A stretch of DNA of 42,185 nucleotides from Thermococcus celericrescens. GTDB lineage: Archaea; Methanobacteriota_B; Thermococci; Thermococcales; Thermococcaceae. Shown piece by piece: positions 16,324-26,060 of the stretch. Position 1 is the stretch's first letter; each line of letters begins with the position of its first letter. A program made the translations under genes and the position numbers. The notes beneath the pieces are model-generated. The model was not told where the DNA came from and ran no database searches. It was given only the letters and a program-made list of their open reading frames with translations. The stretch is taken from positions 1 to 42,185 of the forward strand of contig NZ_LLYW01000022.1 of assembly GCF_001484195.1 (NCBI RefSeq), read 5' to 3'.

Positions 16324-17355
16324 TCAACGCTCCCTTTCCCTTCCTGCTAGATATGCGAGGCCCTCTATGAGTCTGGCCTCCTTAAGGACTGCTTTGAGGT
16401 TTCTGAACCTTGAGCGCATGACGAACAGCTCGTAGAAGCCCTCCAGGTTGCCCCAGTGGCCGTAGGCTGACAGGGCCAGGTACATCACTTCTTTGGGCTT
16501 GAGCTTTCTCCCGAGGCTCTTGTTAAGAGTTTTTAGACCGGGTTTTATATTATCCAGGAGCCCCTCCCTCGCTATGAGGTGGAGCATGAGGTCTTCAACC
16601 GTTGGCTTCTTCCACTCTATCGTATCGTCCTCGAAGGGAAGGCCGATTATGAGCGGTATGACCTCGGTTTCTCCGACGCGGTAGCCGAAGGAGGTTTTTT
16701 CGTGCCTGAAACCGGAGAGCTTTCCAGCTATCGATGCGAGGGCACTCCGCCGGTCCTCGTCAATGTCTATAGCAGCGCCTATCCTGTCGACGCGGAAGTC
16801 GAAGACCTCCATCGCCCTCAGGAAGTTCCCAAGGTTCCTTGTGACTCCGGAGTTCCCCTCGCTCGGGATAACCGCGAGGTAATAGTTATCCTCCCCGCGC
16901 TTCAGCAGGTCGAAGTTGTCGCGCTCAAAGACGCGCTCGATGAACCGCAGGCTGTAGGGCGCCTCTCGGCGCTCCTTGAACTCGAAGAGCTTCTTGAAGA
17001 CCGCCTTGAAGAACTTGGCGTCAGTCTTACCCTCGACGAAGAGGATGCTGGTTTCACTCCTTGCCCCAGAGAAGCCACCGCGAACGTCGAAGTCGAGGTA
17101 CTTCCTCAGCTCATAGACCTCCTTCATGGTGAGGCTCTTCCCTGTGTCCGAGTAGATAAGGACGTTCTCCTCGCCCCGCCGAAACTTCCAGGCGATTAAA
17201 TCAATAAGCTCAAGGCTCGCCGTGATGACGGTTTCCTCTCCGGTTAGGGAATCAACGAAGTCGATGAGTTCATCGCGGTTTTTCCTGTACTCTGGGAAGA
17301 GTATGGATTTTTCGTCTGCGAAGGCTTCCCACCTTTTTCCTGTTACGAGCCTCAT
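16324..17355 (-). CDS. TOPRIM-like (DUF3226-type) protein of unknown role
   Basis: 343 residues from ATG 17355, which touches the TGA of the preceding membrane gene; GGTGAAGTGA is the ribosome binding site. A TOPRIM-type core is visible from about residue 100: [17 protein letters not shown] (conserved Glu) and, about 90 residues on, [12 protein letters not shown] (the Asp-x-Asp strand). This acid set binds Mg in nucleases, primases and OLD-type proteins. The N-terminal 95 residues and the C-terminal helical part are not recognised. The gene follows a membrane protein gene and precedes a HAD phosphatase. DNA or RNA cleavage is possible but is inference. Confidence 0.6.
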   Translation of the reverse strand: MRLVTGKRWEAFADEKSILFPEYRKNRDELIDFVDSLTGEETVITASLELIDLIAWKFRRGEENVLIYSDTGKSLTMKEVYELRKYLDFDVRGGFSGARSETSILFVEGKTDAKFFKAVFKKLFEFKERREAPYSLRFIERVFERDNFDLLKRGEDNYYLAVIPSEGNSGVTRNLGNFLRAMEVFDFRVDRIGAAIDIDEDRRSALASIAGKLSGFRHEKTSFGYRVGETEVIPLIIGLPFEDDTIEWKKPTVEDLMLHLIAREGLLDNIKPGLKTLNKSLGRKLKPKEVMYLALSAYGHWGNLEGFYELFVMRSRFRNLKAVLKEARLIEGLAYLAGRERER

Positions 17356-17895
17356 TCACTTCACCATATCAACGGTTATTGCACCTATCACAGCGAAGGT
17401 GCTTATAAGTATGGTAGCGTTGAGATACTGCCCGGCTGTAAAGTCCGCCAGGTTGTTTATCCCGTAGAGATATATCAGGCCCGCGGAGATAAGGTACGCT
17501 ATCCCCGTGACGGTTAGGAGTCTTTTGGGGATGTGAAACAGCTCCTCCCTCTTCAGGTTCCCTATTCTGGATTTGGCGATGAACAGGTAGGCGACGCCGA
17601 GCGTCATTAAGAATACCAGAAGGGCGCGTTCAACCGAGATGTCCTTGGCTATCTCCCACAGCTCCGCCGTGAAGAGAAACGGAAGGGCGAAGGTTACGGC
17701 ACCGATGATCTCCTGGGCAATGTCGTCCCATCCGAGCTGATCTGGAGCTTTTCTCTTCTCGTTCTCTTTTTTCAATTCCTGGATGCTGGAATACAGCTCC
17801 TCAAGTTGTCTCTCCATTTTGGTTCGCCTTTCGTTTTCAATCCGACGCTCAGGTTCGGGGTTCATCATCCCGTCAGCATTGGATTCACTCATCAT
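17356..17895 (-). CDS. DUF2391-like integral membrane protein
   Basis: 179 residues from ATG 17895. An N-terminal coiled-coil segment (RRTKMERQLEELYSSIQELK) is followed by about four membrane helices (AVTFALPFLFTAELW; ALLVFLMTLGVAYLF; LTVTGIAYLISAGLIYLYG; ATILISTFAVIGAITVDMVK), a layout known from archaeal DUF2391/TIGR02587 proteins. A 12-codon extension upstream runs through the TATA box and is rejected; an in-frame ATG also occurs at 17892. Its stop codon abuts the TOPRIM-like gene, so the two are probably translated from one mRNA. Confidence 0.6.
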   Translation of the reverse strand: MMSESNADGMMNPEPERRIENERRTKMERQLEELYSSIQELKKENEKRKAPDQLGWDDIAQEIIGAVTFALPFLFTAELWEIAKDISVERALLVFLMTLGVAYLFIAKSRIGNLKREELFHIPKRLLTVTGIAYLISAGLIYLYGINNLADFTAGQYLNATILISTFAVIGAITVDMVK

Positions 17896-17916
17896 CGCGG
17901 AAGTGTTTTTCTCAGG

Positions 17917-17929
17917 AAATATTATAAAC
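17917..17929. promoter_or_regulatory. Shared, nearly symmetrical TATA region
   Basis: AAATATTATAAAC reads as a usable TATA box on both strands. On plus it predicts a start near 17945 and a leader of about 19 nt with GGTGAT before ATG 17964. On minus it predicts a start near 17900, close to ATG 17895. Confidence 0.45.
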
Positions 17930-17963
17930 ATTGAGCTTTAATCTGAACTTGGTGATAAGAGGT

Positions 17964-19427
17964 ATGAAAAATGTCCTAGTGGTTGTTACGGTCATCATGA
18001 TTTTGGGATTGGCCATTGCGCCCATCAGCGCAGAGGTCGCATGGATTAACTCAGCCAACACAGTGATAGTCCTTCCAACCACTAAGATAGTTAACGGGAC
18101 GCCTTTGCACATAGGGGAAGATGCGATAAGCGGGTCGAGATTGGGGGCGTTCCTTGTTCTTCAGGGGATAACCATTGGAAAGTACACCTCAGTCGCTTCT
18201 GTGCCGGTTGAATACCACAGCGTCCTTATCCCGGACGAAAACCAGGTTTACCTGTTGAACGAAGAGGATATGCCGGACGTGGGAATCAACGTCAGTGATC
18301 AGCCTGTGGGTGATGTGGTGGTTGTTCAGGTGAACTTCTCCCGTGTTGGGTTCAACCTGAGTCGGGGCTCGGTGGAGTTTCTTGATAGGAGTGTTGAGGT
18401 GACATTTAACGAGAACACGACCCCCCTCGACGTTGGTGAGGATTACAAGATTGTATCAACCACCGTTGATGGAAAGGACACGATGTTTCTATACTCCCAC
18501 GAGGCTGCTGATTCAAAACTCACGTCCCTCGGCGACTCGATAACGGTCGGCGGGTGGAAGCTCAAGCCTCTGGATATAAACATCAACGCCTCGAAGATGC
18601 TGGTTGAGCTAACGTATCCGAGCGGCATCATCAAGACTAAGGCCATGGCGCGGAGCAGGTATTACATCATGTACCTAACCGCCGATGGTGAGGAGGATTT
18701 CGAAGAATACGACAGTTATCCGGTCTCCAGGCTCAACGAACTCTTTGAAGCAGGAGCGGATAAAGTGTTCCTGTTTTCCCCGACTGACTTCTTTATTGGG
18801 GTAAGTGGATCCAAGACCGTCATCTATAGCTACGAATACTATGAGAAAGTTGGGCGGTATCAGGATGGGGATATCTACAGTGACCAGTGGGTCTGGGACA
18901 TAGACCCTGAGCACGGGCTCTACACACTTTACCTCCACGTGGATGGTGAGGGCTTCCCGCGGGTGTTCGTGGCTCCCGGACAGTCCCTCTCGATCCCGAC
19001 GGGATGGAACTTGAGCATTGTCCCCTTCTTTGCCAAGAACGCCCAGGGGGATATCGTCGGTGTGAGTGGTTACCGTTTCGTGCGTAGGGTCTCCGTGGCC
19101 AAACAGGTCTCCATAACCGCCCCCAAGGTTCAGGCGACCGAGGATGTCTACTCCCTCATAATAAACGACACTCAGCTGACCGCCCTCCCAAGCGATAAAA
19201 ACGTTATCATCGTGGGGGGCTGGGTCAGCAACAGCGCCTGGGCTCTCCTGGAGAGGGTCTATGGGGAGGATGTTGTGGATTCCATAAAGCGGGAGATACT
19301 GCGTAACGGCTACGTTGTGAAGGACCTCCCCAACCCGAACAACAGCAGGTACAGGGTCATAATACTGGCCGGCAGGACCCACGTGGAAACTGGTAAGGCG
19401 GTTGAGGAGTTCATGGCCAGCCAGTGA
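17964..19427 (+). CDS. S-layer family protein
   Basis: 487 residues from ATG 17964, preceded by GGTGATAAGAGGT. A signal peptide (VLVVVTVIMILGLAIAPISA) is followed by EVAWINSANTVIVLPT and a beta-rich body with N-glycosylation sequons. The C-terminus, VIIVGGWVSNSAWALLERV then NPNNSRYRVIILAGRT and TGKAVEEFM, matches the C-terminal domain of Thermococcales S-layer proteins. As I recall, the main S-layer proteins of the order are around 600 residues, so this shorter copy may be a secondary paralogue. No membrane anchor is seen at the C-terminus. It stands alone in its transcription unit. Confidence 0.75.
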   Translation: MKNVLVVVTVIMILGLAIAPISAEVAWINSANTVIVLPTTKIVNGTPLHIGEDAISGSRLGAFLVLQGITIGKYTSVASVPVEYHSVLIPDENQVYLLNEEDMPDVGINVSDQPVGDVVVVQVNFSRVGFNLSRGSVEFLDRSVEVTFNENTTPLDVGEDYKIVSTTVDGKDTMFLYSHEAADSKLTSLGDSITVGGWKLKPLDININASKMLVELTYPSGIIKTKAMARSRYYIMYLTADGEEDFEEYDSYPVSRLNELFEAGADKVFLFSPTDFFIGVSGSKTVIYSYEYYEKVGRYQDGDIYSDQWVWDIDPEHGLYTLYLHVDGEGFPRVFVAPGQSLSIPTGWNLSIVPFFAKNAQGDIVGVSGYRFVRRVSVAKQVSITAPKVQATEDVYSLIINDTQLTALPSDKNVIIVGGWVSNSAWALLERVYGEDVVDSIKREILRNGYVVKDLPNPNNSRYRVIILAGRTHVETGKAVEEFMASQ

Positions 19428-19535
19428 ACTTTTTCATTCTATATGACTTTTTTGGCTCCTTCGAGAGGAGGAGACCAGCCTTCGATGCCTTGATGTGCAT
19501 GGTTAACTGCACCCAACCTTTGGTTTGCGACAAGG

Positions 19536-19543
19536 TTATATAC
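19536..19543 (+). promoter_or_regulatory. TATA box of the MFS gene, leaderless
   Basis: TTATATAC is centred about 26 bp before ATG 19566, and no ribosome binding site precedes that ATG. A leaderless mRNA is predicted. The stretch 19428-19535 holds T-rich runs (ACTTTTTCATT, GACTTTTTTGG) that may end S-layer gene transcription. Confidence 0.5.
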
Positions 19544-19565
19544 TCAAATCGCGGTCTGAACGTTC

Positions 19566-20732
19566 ATGTCACTGCAGAACTATCGCGGGTTCGGAAGGGA
19601 CGCATGGCTGCTCGTTGCCTACTCCTTCGCCTCCTCCTTCGGGGGCAACATAGCCTGGTTTATCTTCCCGTTCTACCTCAAATCGCTCGGCTTCGACTAC
19701 ACTAACATAGGCGTGGTCTTCTCGCTCTCAACGCTGGCCCAGGCGGCGGTTCTGTTGTTCTCAGGCCCATTCGGCGCGAGGGTGGGCTACAAGAAAACCG
19801 TCCTCCTTGGAGTGAGCATGATGTTCCTCGGGAGGCTCGCCCAGGTTCTCCACCCGACCCTCTGGATGCTCACCCTGGGCGGCGTCCTGATAGGGATAGG
19901 CATGGCGTTGGAGTCGCCTTCATTCATGGCACTGCTCAGCGGGGAGGTGGAGGACGGAAAGAGGCACTACCTGTTCAGTCTCTCCTCAGGAATCGGCACG
20001 ATAGCCTCCGCCCTCGGAATACTCGTCGCGGGCTTTCTCTCGCGCTGGCTGAGCTATGGAGGGGTGTTCTCCCTGGTTCTCGTGGTCATACCTATTCGGT
20101 TCGCGATAGTTCTCTTCGTCAGCCCCGTGCTTGAGAGACACTCCCGCGGGCTGAACCTCGACAGGAGCCTTCTCATTAGAATAGGCCGCTTCGCACTTCC
20201 GGGGGCACTGATAGGTCTGGGTGCAGGAATAGCGATTCCCTACATGGGGCTCTGGTTCAACCAGCGCTTTGGAACGAGCCTGGAGAGCATCGGCTGGCTC
20301 TTCGCCTTCCAGCAGTTCATAATGGGGATCGGGATGTTCCTGCTGCCCATGATAGCCGACAGGTTCGGCAGCGTTAAGACCATCGTCTCCTTCAACGGGA
20401 CGGCGAGCCTCCTCATAGGGGCCCTTCCGTTCTCGCCGGTGTTCCCAGTGGCAGCGGTCGTATACATCCTCAGGACGATACTGATGAACATAGTCAACCC
20501 GATATGGAACTCCTTCATGATGGGGTTCTTCGAGGAAGAGGAGCGCTCCACCGCGATGGCGCTTAACAGCCTGGCCTGGACTGCGACCTTCGGAGTGGGC
20601 CAGTACGTGGGCGGCGTTCTCTTCGACATGTCCCTGGTCTGGCCGTTCCTGATAACAGCCTTCCTGTACAGCCTCTCGATGGTGGTATTCTGGGGCTTCT
20701 TTGGAAAGAAGGGGGAGGGTGAAAAAGAATAG
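19566..20732 (+). CDS. MFS transporter
   Basis: 388 residues with about 12 hydrophobic segments. The loop between helices 2 and 3 has the MFS-type motif GPFGARVGYKKTVLLG, and the equivalent in the second half is MIADRFGSVKTIVSF. It probably exports or imports a small molecule using an ion gradient; the substrate cannot be told. It is monocistronic and converges on the chemoreceptor gene (10 bp apart). Confidence 0.85.
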   Translation: MSLQNYRGFGRDAWLLVAYSFASSFGGNIAWFIFPFYLKSLGFDYTNIGVVFSLSTLAQAAVLLFSGPFGARVGYKKTVLLGVSMMFLGRLAQVLHPTLWMLTLGGVLIGIGMALESPSFMALLSGEVEDGKRHYLFSLSSGIGTIASALGILVAGFLSRWLSYGGVFSLVLVVIPIRFAIVLFVSPVLERHSRGLNLDRSLLIRIGRFALPGALIGLGAGIAIPYMGLWFNQRFGTSLESIGWLFAFQQFIMGIGMFLLPMIADRFGSVKTIVSFNGTASLLIGALPFSPVFPVAAVVYILRTILMNIVNPIWNSFMMGFFEEEERSTAMALNSLAWTATFGVGQYVGGVLFDMSLVWPFLITAFLYSLSMVVFWGFFGKKGEGEKE

Positions 20733-20742
20733 GTATAGAGAT

Positions 20743-22986
20743 TCAGAGCCTGAACTGTTCAACGTTCTGGCGAAGACGCTTGGCGATTTCCCTGAGTTTC
20801 CGGGCCTCGGAGCTGAGCGTCTCAATCTCTGCTCTCTGCTCCTGCATGGCGGAGTTAACCTCCTCCGCGCTGGCGGTGGTCTCCTCAGCACTTGCGGCAA
20901 GGTTTTCCAGGGCCTGGAGTGCTTTCTCAACCTCCTCCTGTGTCCTGATGGTCTGCTCCCTTATCTCCTCAACTTTGGTGCCAACGTTCCCTATCATTTC
21001 GGCGATGTAGCCGAGATAGCCTAGGCTCTCACTCAGGGTCTCCGTTGAACTGGCCACGTTCTTTACTCCCTTCTGGGTCTCTTCCACGGCTTTCTGAACT
21101 TTCTCATCCATCTCATCTATGATGTCCCTTATCGTTTCCGCGGCGCTCTTGCTTTCCTCCGCCAGTCCCCTTATCTCCTGGGCAACGACCGCGAAACCTC
21201 TACCTGCTTCCCCCGCCCTTGCCGCTTCGATCGCCGCATTCAGGGCAAGGAGGTTTGTTTGCTCCGCAATGTTGCTTATGGTATGGGTTATCTCGCCTAT
21301 GCGTTTGCTCATCTCACTGACCGCGTTAACTGCCTCCTCTATGAAGTCCATGGAGCGTTTAATGCTCTCAACGTCCCTAACCGCTTCGTCTCCCTTCTCT
21401 CTTCCTTCCTGTGCTATTCTGACGACTTCATCTATAGCCCTCTCGAACTCGTCCATGATGTTGGAGGTTTCTGAGGTGGTGTCCGAGACGAGGCGCATTC
21501 CTTCGGTTATCTCGTTTATGTGCTCCTGCTGGCGCTGGGCCTCGATGCTGACCTGTTCTATTGCTTCACTAACTTGGTTGGTCGAGTTTCTGACGTGGGT
21601 CGCTATATCCGCCAGTTCCCTGGCCTGCTCGTCCAGGGTTACTCCAATCTCCCTGATGTTTCCGATAAGGGCTTTCATCTTGGCTGAGGTCTTTTGGAGT
21701 GCAATTATTATGTTCTGGAGGTCTCCCTGGGCCCTGGCGTCTATGGTGTAGTTCAGCCGGCCCTCGGCCATGGCTTCGAGCTTGTCGATAACCCCGTTGA
21801 GGGTGCCTATGACGTCGGCGGATATGGCCTCGAAAGCGGTTATCAGTTTTCCTATCTCATCGTCCCTGTGGGGGTAGTCTATCGAACCAACCACTTCCCT
21901 CGCATCCTCAAGCCTGCCCGCCGCTATGAACTCCGCCGCGTTCGTGAGCTGCGATATTGGCTGCAGCGCCCTCTTTAGATATCTGGCACTCAGGAGTACA
22001 AGCCCCCCTGCCACCAATATTGTTACCGTCATCCCGTACAGGAGTTCCTTTGATGCGTCCGTCTTCGCCTCGTCCAGCGCGGTTACAAGCCCGCCGATGA
22101 GCTCATCCTCCGGCGCTATAGCGGCTATCGTCCAGTCTGTGGTTTTGCTCCTGGCGAATGAGATCACCATCTTTGTCCCATCCAGTTCTATTTCAACAAC
22201 CCCATCCTCCGAGTTTTCCATTGCCCTCGCTAGTGCCGCGTATCTGCTGTCCTCAAAGACATTCAGCTTTCCAACGACCTCCGGGTCGGGATGGATTATG
22301 ACGGTTCCATTGGGGCTGATGACGAAGAGGTATCCTGTTTTACCCACCCGAGTGTTCACTATTTCATTCGCCAGGTATGAGAAGTCAACGTCTATTCCAA
22401 GAACGCCCTTCACGGTCCCCTTGTACTTCACGGGGGTGACGTAGGTTATCACGGTCTTGTTTGTTATTATGTCCGTGTAAGGCTCCATCCAGAACGCTCC
22501 CCGAGATACCGCCCCTTGGTACCAGGAGGATTTTGTGGCGTTGTACCCCTCGGGAAGTTCGGCTCGGGGGATTATTATTACTTTTCCGGTTTCATCGGCG
22601 TAGTAGGCGTTTATTATGTCGTCATTTGAGTTTTTTAAGTCCCCGAGTCTGCTGAAAATGCTTGCGCCGAAGATTGGGGTTCGTGAGTAGCCCGGTTCGA
22701 CTTCGTCCTTCACGTAAAGCGACCCTATCGAGTTTGCGTAGGAGTTCGTGACGACGATCAGCGGCCTAAGCCTTTCATCAATCGTCACAGCGTATTTCTG
22801 GCTCTCCAGAAGGGCTATCTGTTTTGCATGTTCTGTCAGAGTAGGGGCCACGTTTTCCTCTATCTTCTGCCCCATGCCGTCTATCGTCCTGAACTGGATT
22901 AGTGACGTTATTAGTATGACCATCAGGACCGTCCCGAGGAGTGCGGTGTAAAGCTTCTGGCGGAATTTCAATTCTATTCCCCCCAT
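20743..22986 (-). CDS. Methyl-accepting chemotaxis protein with Cache sensor
   Basis: 747 residues. The first membrane helix is at about residues 10-30 (LYTALLGTVLMVILITSL); an extracellular double-Cache type sensor covers about 40-295 (AYYADETGKVIIIPRAELP; GVLGIDVDFSYLANEIV; GYLFVISPNGTVIIHPD); the second helix is at about 305-325. HAMP (LQPISQLTNAAEFIAAGRL) and a HAMP-like repeat follow, then the coiled-coil signalling part with the tip EQTNLLALNAAIEAARAGE, which binds CheW and CheA. It senses a small ligand and steers archaellum rotation. Start ATG 22986 is used; a TTG at 22971 follows a GGGGGGA and is possible. No other chemotaxis gene is in the window. Confidence 0.9.
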   Translation of the reverse strand: MGGIELKFRQKLYTALLGTVLMVILITSLIQFRTIDGMGQKIEENVAPTLTEHAKQIALLESQKYAVTIDERLRPLIVVTNSYANSIGSLYVKDEVEPGYSRTPIFGASIFSRLGDLKNSNDDIINAYYADETGKVIIIPRAELPEGYNATKSSWYQGAVSRGAFWMEPYTDIITNKTVITYVTPVKYKGTVKGVLGIDVDFSYLANEIVNTRVGKTGYLFVISPNGTVIIHPDPEVVGKLNVFEDSRYAALARAMENSEDGVVEIELDGTKMVISFARSKTTDWTIAAIAPEDELIGGLVTALDEAKTDASKELLYGMTVTILVAGGLVLLSARYLKRALQPISQLTNAAEFIAAGRLEDAREVVGSIDYPHRDDEIGKLITAFEAISADVIGTLNGVIDKLEAMAEGRLNYTIDARAQGDLQNIIIALQKTSAKMKALIGNIREIGVTLDEQARELADIATHVRNSTNQVSEAIEQVSIEAQRQQEHINEITEGMRLVSDTTSETSNIMDEFERAIDEVVRIAQEGREKGDEAVRDVESIKRSMDFIEEAVNAVSEMSKRIGEITHTISNIAEQTNLLALNAAIEAARAGEAGRGFAVVAQEIRGLAEESKSAAETIRDIIDEMDEKVQKAVEETQKGVKNVASSTETLSESLGYLGYIAEMIGNVGTKVEEIREQTIRTQEEVEKALQALENLAASAEETTASAEEVNSAMQEQRAEIETLSSEARKLREIAKRLRQNVEQFRL

Positions 22987-23177
22987 TGAGACATTTTACT
23001 ATTTTGGGCCATCTTTTGGTTGCGTTTTATCCCTAATTTCGTGTTCTTTTAAGCGCTTTGTGTAGGGTGGGGGGTAGGTTCTAACTGCGAACCAGCCGTT
23101 GAAAATTACGCATTTGGTTCGGGAGAGCGTTGATTAATGTTTTTAAGCTCCCCGGAGAACCCACCGCGGTGATGCTC
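22987..23177. promoter_or_regulatory. Divergent promoter region between chemoreceptor and RecJ-like genes
   Basis: On the minus strand GCTTAAAAGAAC at about 23046-23057 is a TATA candidate for the chemoreceptor. On the plus strand GTTTTTAAG at about 23138-23146 lies about 25 bp before a start near 23168, giving a leader of about 10 nt with GGTGAT before ATG 23178. No gene is seen between. Confidence 0.4.
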
Positions 23178-25403
23178 ATGGTGGTTAAGGATTGTCCCGA
23201 GTGCCACGGAACCGGGAAGATTAAGGCTGGCGAGAAGGAGTGCCCCGTTTGTGAGGGATGGGGTTACGTTCCTGCCGATTTCAAGGTTGGAGAGAAGCTG
23301 AAGGGCTATCGCAACCTCGACTACATCGGCGTTGAGGACGAGGTTGACGAGATACCCTGTCCCGAGTGCCACGGGAAGGGCGTCGTGCCGGTTTACGACA
23401 CCTGCCCGACCTGCGGTGGGACCGGCCGCGTTCTGGCCTGCGACATCTGCGGTAAGGTGAAGGGGCCCTGGGAGCCTGGTATGGAAACCACCTGGGTCTG
23501 CCCTGACTGCATGCGTAAGTACAAGGTCGTTTACGTTCTCGACAAGACCTGCGACGTTGAGGACATTGAGATTGGGGGCGTTTACAAGGGCACAATCGAC
23601 CGTGTCGAGCGCTTTGGCGTCTTCGTCAAACTCAATCCGCACGTCAGGGGTCTTATACGGAGGAAGGACCTCCTCGGCGGGAGGGATTACAAGCCCGGAG
23701 ACGGGATACTCGTTCAGGTTCTCGATGTAAAGCCAGACAGGGGTGAGGTGGACTTTATAGAGTCCGCCCTCAAACACTACAAGGAGGTAGTCGTCAGAAA
23801 GGAGCTCCCGGTAACGCTCATCGGCGACCTCCGCAAGGACATGGCGGGCCAGACGGTCAGGCTTCGCGGTAAGGTCACCCAGATACAGGTTACCGGCGGG
23901 CCGACGGTCTTCACGATAACGGACGGAACGGGTATAACATGGGCCGCGGCTTTTGAGGCTCCTGGAGTTAGGGCCTACCCCAACATAAACGTCGGAGACA
24001 TCGTGGAGATAATCGGGAAGATAGCCTTCCACTCCGGCGAGATTCAGATCGAGACCAGCGACATGGCGAGGCTCTGGGGGCCGGAGGCTGCCGAGGTCAA
24101 GAGGCGCATAGAGGAGGAGCTCGACAGGCGCGCCCAGCCCAAGGACGTGGGGTTCCTGGTCGAGAGTGAAGTGCTCGAGGCTTTGAAGCCGAAGATAATG
24201 AAGGCCGCATCCACGATACGCCGCGCCATCCTGGAGGGCAGGCCGATACTGCTGAGGCACCACGCCGACGCGGACGGCTACACCTCGGGCCTGGCCCTTG
24301 AGTACGCAATAGTTCCGCTCATCGAGGAGATCTCGCCCGATTCCGGTGCCAGGTGGAAGCTCTTCAAGCGCAGACCGAGCAGGGCACCCTTCTACGAGCT
24401 GGAGGATGTCCTCAAGGACATAATCTTCATGGTCGAGGACCACGAGAGGTTCGGCGACCCCTTGCCGCTTTTGGTTATTGTTGACAACGGCGGAACGAGC
24501 GAGGATATTCCGGCCTACAGGCGCATAAGGGCCTTCGGCGTTCCGATAGTGGTCATAGACCACCACGACCCGCGCGAGTGGGTGAGCGAGGACAGGGCGA
24601 AGGTGGACGACTACGTCGATGTGCACGTCAACCCGCACCACATAAAGCGCGGCTACTACGAGTTAACGGCGGGAATGCTGGCAACGGAAGTGGCGCGCTT
24701 CATCAACCCCGATGTTGAGGACAAAATCAAGCACCTCCCCGCCATAGCCGGAACCGGCGACAGGAGTAAGGCCCCGGAGTTCTACCAGTACCTTGAGATA
24801 GCGAAGAAGGCCAAGGGCCTTGACGAGGAGGACCTCAAGAAGATAGCCGAAGTGATAGACCACGAGGCCTACTTCTGGAAGTTCATGGACGGACACGGCA
24901 TAATAGACGAGATTCTCCTCCTCACGGGCAACCTCCAGAGGCACCGCGAGCTGATAAACGCGATCTACCCGGAGGTCAAGGAGAAGCAGGAGAAGGCTTT
25001 GAGGGCCTCGCTGCCGCACGTCAAGAGCGTCGTCCTGCCGAACGGGATAAGGTTCAACACGATAGACATCGAGCTCTTTGCTCCAAAGTTCAGCTATCCG
25101 TCCCCGGGCAAGCTCTCCGGCCTGATACACGACCACTTCAAGGAGAAGTACGGCGAGGACGCGCCGATACTCACCCTGGCCTACGGTCCGGACTTCGCGG
25201 TGGTCAGGGCCGCGGACGGGATGGCGGCGTACAGCTTCGACCTAAACGAGATAATTCCAAAGCTCCAGGAGGCTCTGCCGAGCGCGGGCATAGAGGGCGG
25301 CGGCCACAGCTACGCCGGCTCGATAAAGTTCTTCGAGGGCATGCGCAAGGAGGTGCTTGAGGAGTTCGCGAAGCAGGTCGTCAAACTGAAGAAGACGGGC
25401 TGA
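23178..25403 (+). CDS. Archaeal RecJ-like DHH phosphoesterase with DnaJ-type zinc fingers (COG1107)
   Basis: 741 residues. Order of parts: DnaJ-type zinc repeats at about residues 5-110 (CPECHGTGKI, CPVCEGWGYV, CPECHGKGVV, CPTCGGTGRV, then CDICG and CPDCM); an S1-type RNA-binding domain at about 125-190 (GGVYKGTIDRVERFGVFVKL); an OB-fold at about 215-290 (VRLRGKVTQIQVTGGPTVFT); a DHH nuclease core with LRHHADADGYTSG and VIDHHDPRE; and DHHA1 with GGGHSYAG. This is COG1107, an archaeal RecJ relative expected to degrade or trim single-stranded DNA or RNA with Mn. ATG 23178 follows GGTGATGCTC, so it is preferred to ATG 23172 and to the upstream frame. It is distinct from the shorter GINS-associated nuclease. 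Confidence 0.88.
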   Translation: MVVKDCPECHGTGKIKAGEKECPVCEGWGYVPADFKVGEKLKGYRNLDYIGVEDEVDEIPCPECHGKGVVPVYDTCPTCGGTGRVLACDICGKVKGPWEPGMETTWVCPDCMRKYKVVYVLDKTCDVEDIEIGGVYKGTIDRVERFGVFVKLNPHVRGLIRRKDLLGGRDYKPGDGILVQVLDVKPDRGEVDFIESALKHYKEVVVRKELPVTLIGDLRKDMAGQTVRLRGKVTQIQVTGGPTVFTITDGTGITWAAAFEAPGVRAYPNINVGDIVEIIGKIAFHSGEIQIETSDMARLWGPEAAEVKRRIEEELDRRAQPKDVGFLVESEVLEALKPKIMKAASTIRRAILEGRPILLRHHADADGYTSGLALEYAIVPLIEEISPDSGARWKLFKRRPSRAPFYELEDVLKDIIFMVEDHERFGDPLPLLVIVDNGGTSEDIPAYRRIRAFGVPIVVIDHHDPREWVSEDRAKVDDYVDVHVNPHHIKRGYYELTAGMLATEVARFINPDVEDKIKHLPAIAGTGDRSKAPEFYQYLEIAKKAKGLDEEDLKKIAEVIDHEAYFWKFMDGHGIIDEILLLTGNLQRHRELINAIYPEVKEKQEKALRASLPHVKSVVLPNGIRFNTIDIELFAPKFSYPSPGKLSGLIHDHFKEKYGEDAPILTLAYGPDFAVVRAADGMAAYSFDLNEIIPKLQEALPSAGIEGGGHSYAGSIKFFEGMRKEVLEEFAKQVVKLKKTG

Positions 25404-25486
25404 AAGCGCTTTTTATTTTTTCCGGGGCCAACCTTTTTAACATCGTCGGCCTTAGAGGATTATGAGCAATATCCGGAGGAATGTTG

Positions 25487-25741
25487 ATGAAAATCGTTCT
25501 TGAGGTTACCTTCAGAATGGGCGGCGTTTCTTACCGCGGCCACCGCTGGGAGGGCGATGCCCTTGTTTTCGAGTTCGAGCGCCTTGGAGATGCCTTCATT
25601 CAGGTTCTCAGCAGGAGGAATGTGGAGGAAGAGGTCGAGCGCGAGCCCTCGGCCGTGATCGTTGAGCTGAAGACGAAAGAAGGCGGGAAGATATTTGAGG
25701 CCGCCCTTGAGGATGGCGTTTACAGAGCGAGGGAGCCTTAG
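25487..25741 (+). CDS. Small hypothetical protein
   Basis: 84 residues from ATG 25487, spaced six bases after GGAGG; ATG 25481 would be too close to that site. A TATA-like CCTTTTTAAC at about 25432-25440 precedes it. The sequence alternates beta strands and a helix (KIVLEVTFRMGG; DALVFEFERLGDAFIQVL; AVIVELKTKEG), suggesting a small alpha/beta fold. No family recognised. Confidence 0.65.
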   Translation: MKIVLEVTFRMGGVSYRGHRWEGDALVFEFERLGDAFIQVLSRRNVEEEVEREPSAVIVELKTKEGGKIFEAALEDGVYRAREP

Positions 25742-25780
25742 GTTTTTATACCTCTCCCCCAATTCTCTACGGTGATGCCC

Positions 25781-25996
25781 ATGTACATGGCGGAGTTCAA
25801 GCTTCGCTTTGGTGACAGGAAGTGGTACGTCAGGAGGCTCGTTGAAGCTTCGAGCGTTGAGGAGGCGGAGGAGAAGGCTAAACGCTACGCAGAGGCCATG
25901 AACTGCGGAGAGGTTAAATGGGAGTTCAGCTATGTTATTGAGGCTGGAAGGCCCCTCATTATAGGCGACGAGGAGCTTGAGAAGCTCGGCGCTTGA
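25781..25996 (+). CDS. Small hypothetical protein
   Basis: 71 residues from ATG 25781, which follows GGTGATGCCC; in-frame GTG 25772 and ATG 25775 are less well placed. A TATA box (GTTTTTATA, about 25742-25750) gives it its own promoter. It looks like strand-helix-strand: EFKLRFGDRKWYVRRLVEA, then ASSVEEAEEKAKRYAEAM, then EVKWEFSYVIEAG. No known family assigned. Confidence 0.65.
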   Translation: MYMAEFKLRFGDRKWYVRRLVEASSVEEAEEKAKRYAEAMNCGEVKWEFSYVIEAGRPLIIGDEELEKLGA

Positions 25997-26060
25997 TTTT
26001 ATCCCTTTTGTTGACTTCCTCTGACTCTTCTGGGTTTGGAAAGAAAAGCGAAGAAGAGAG

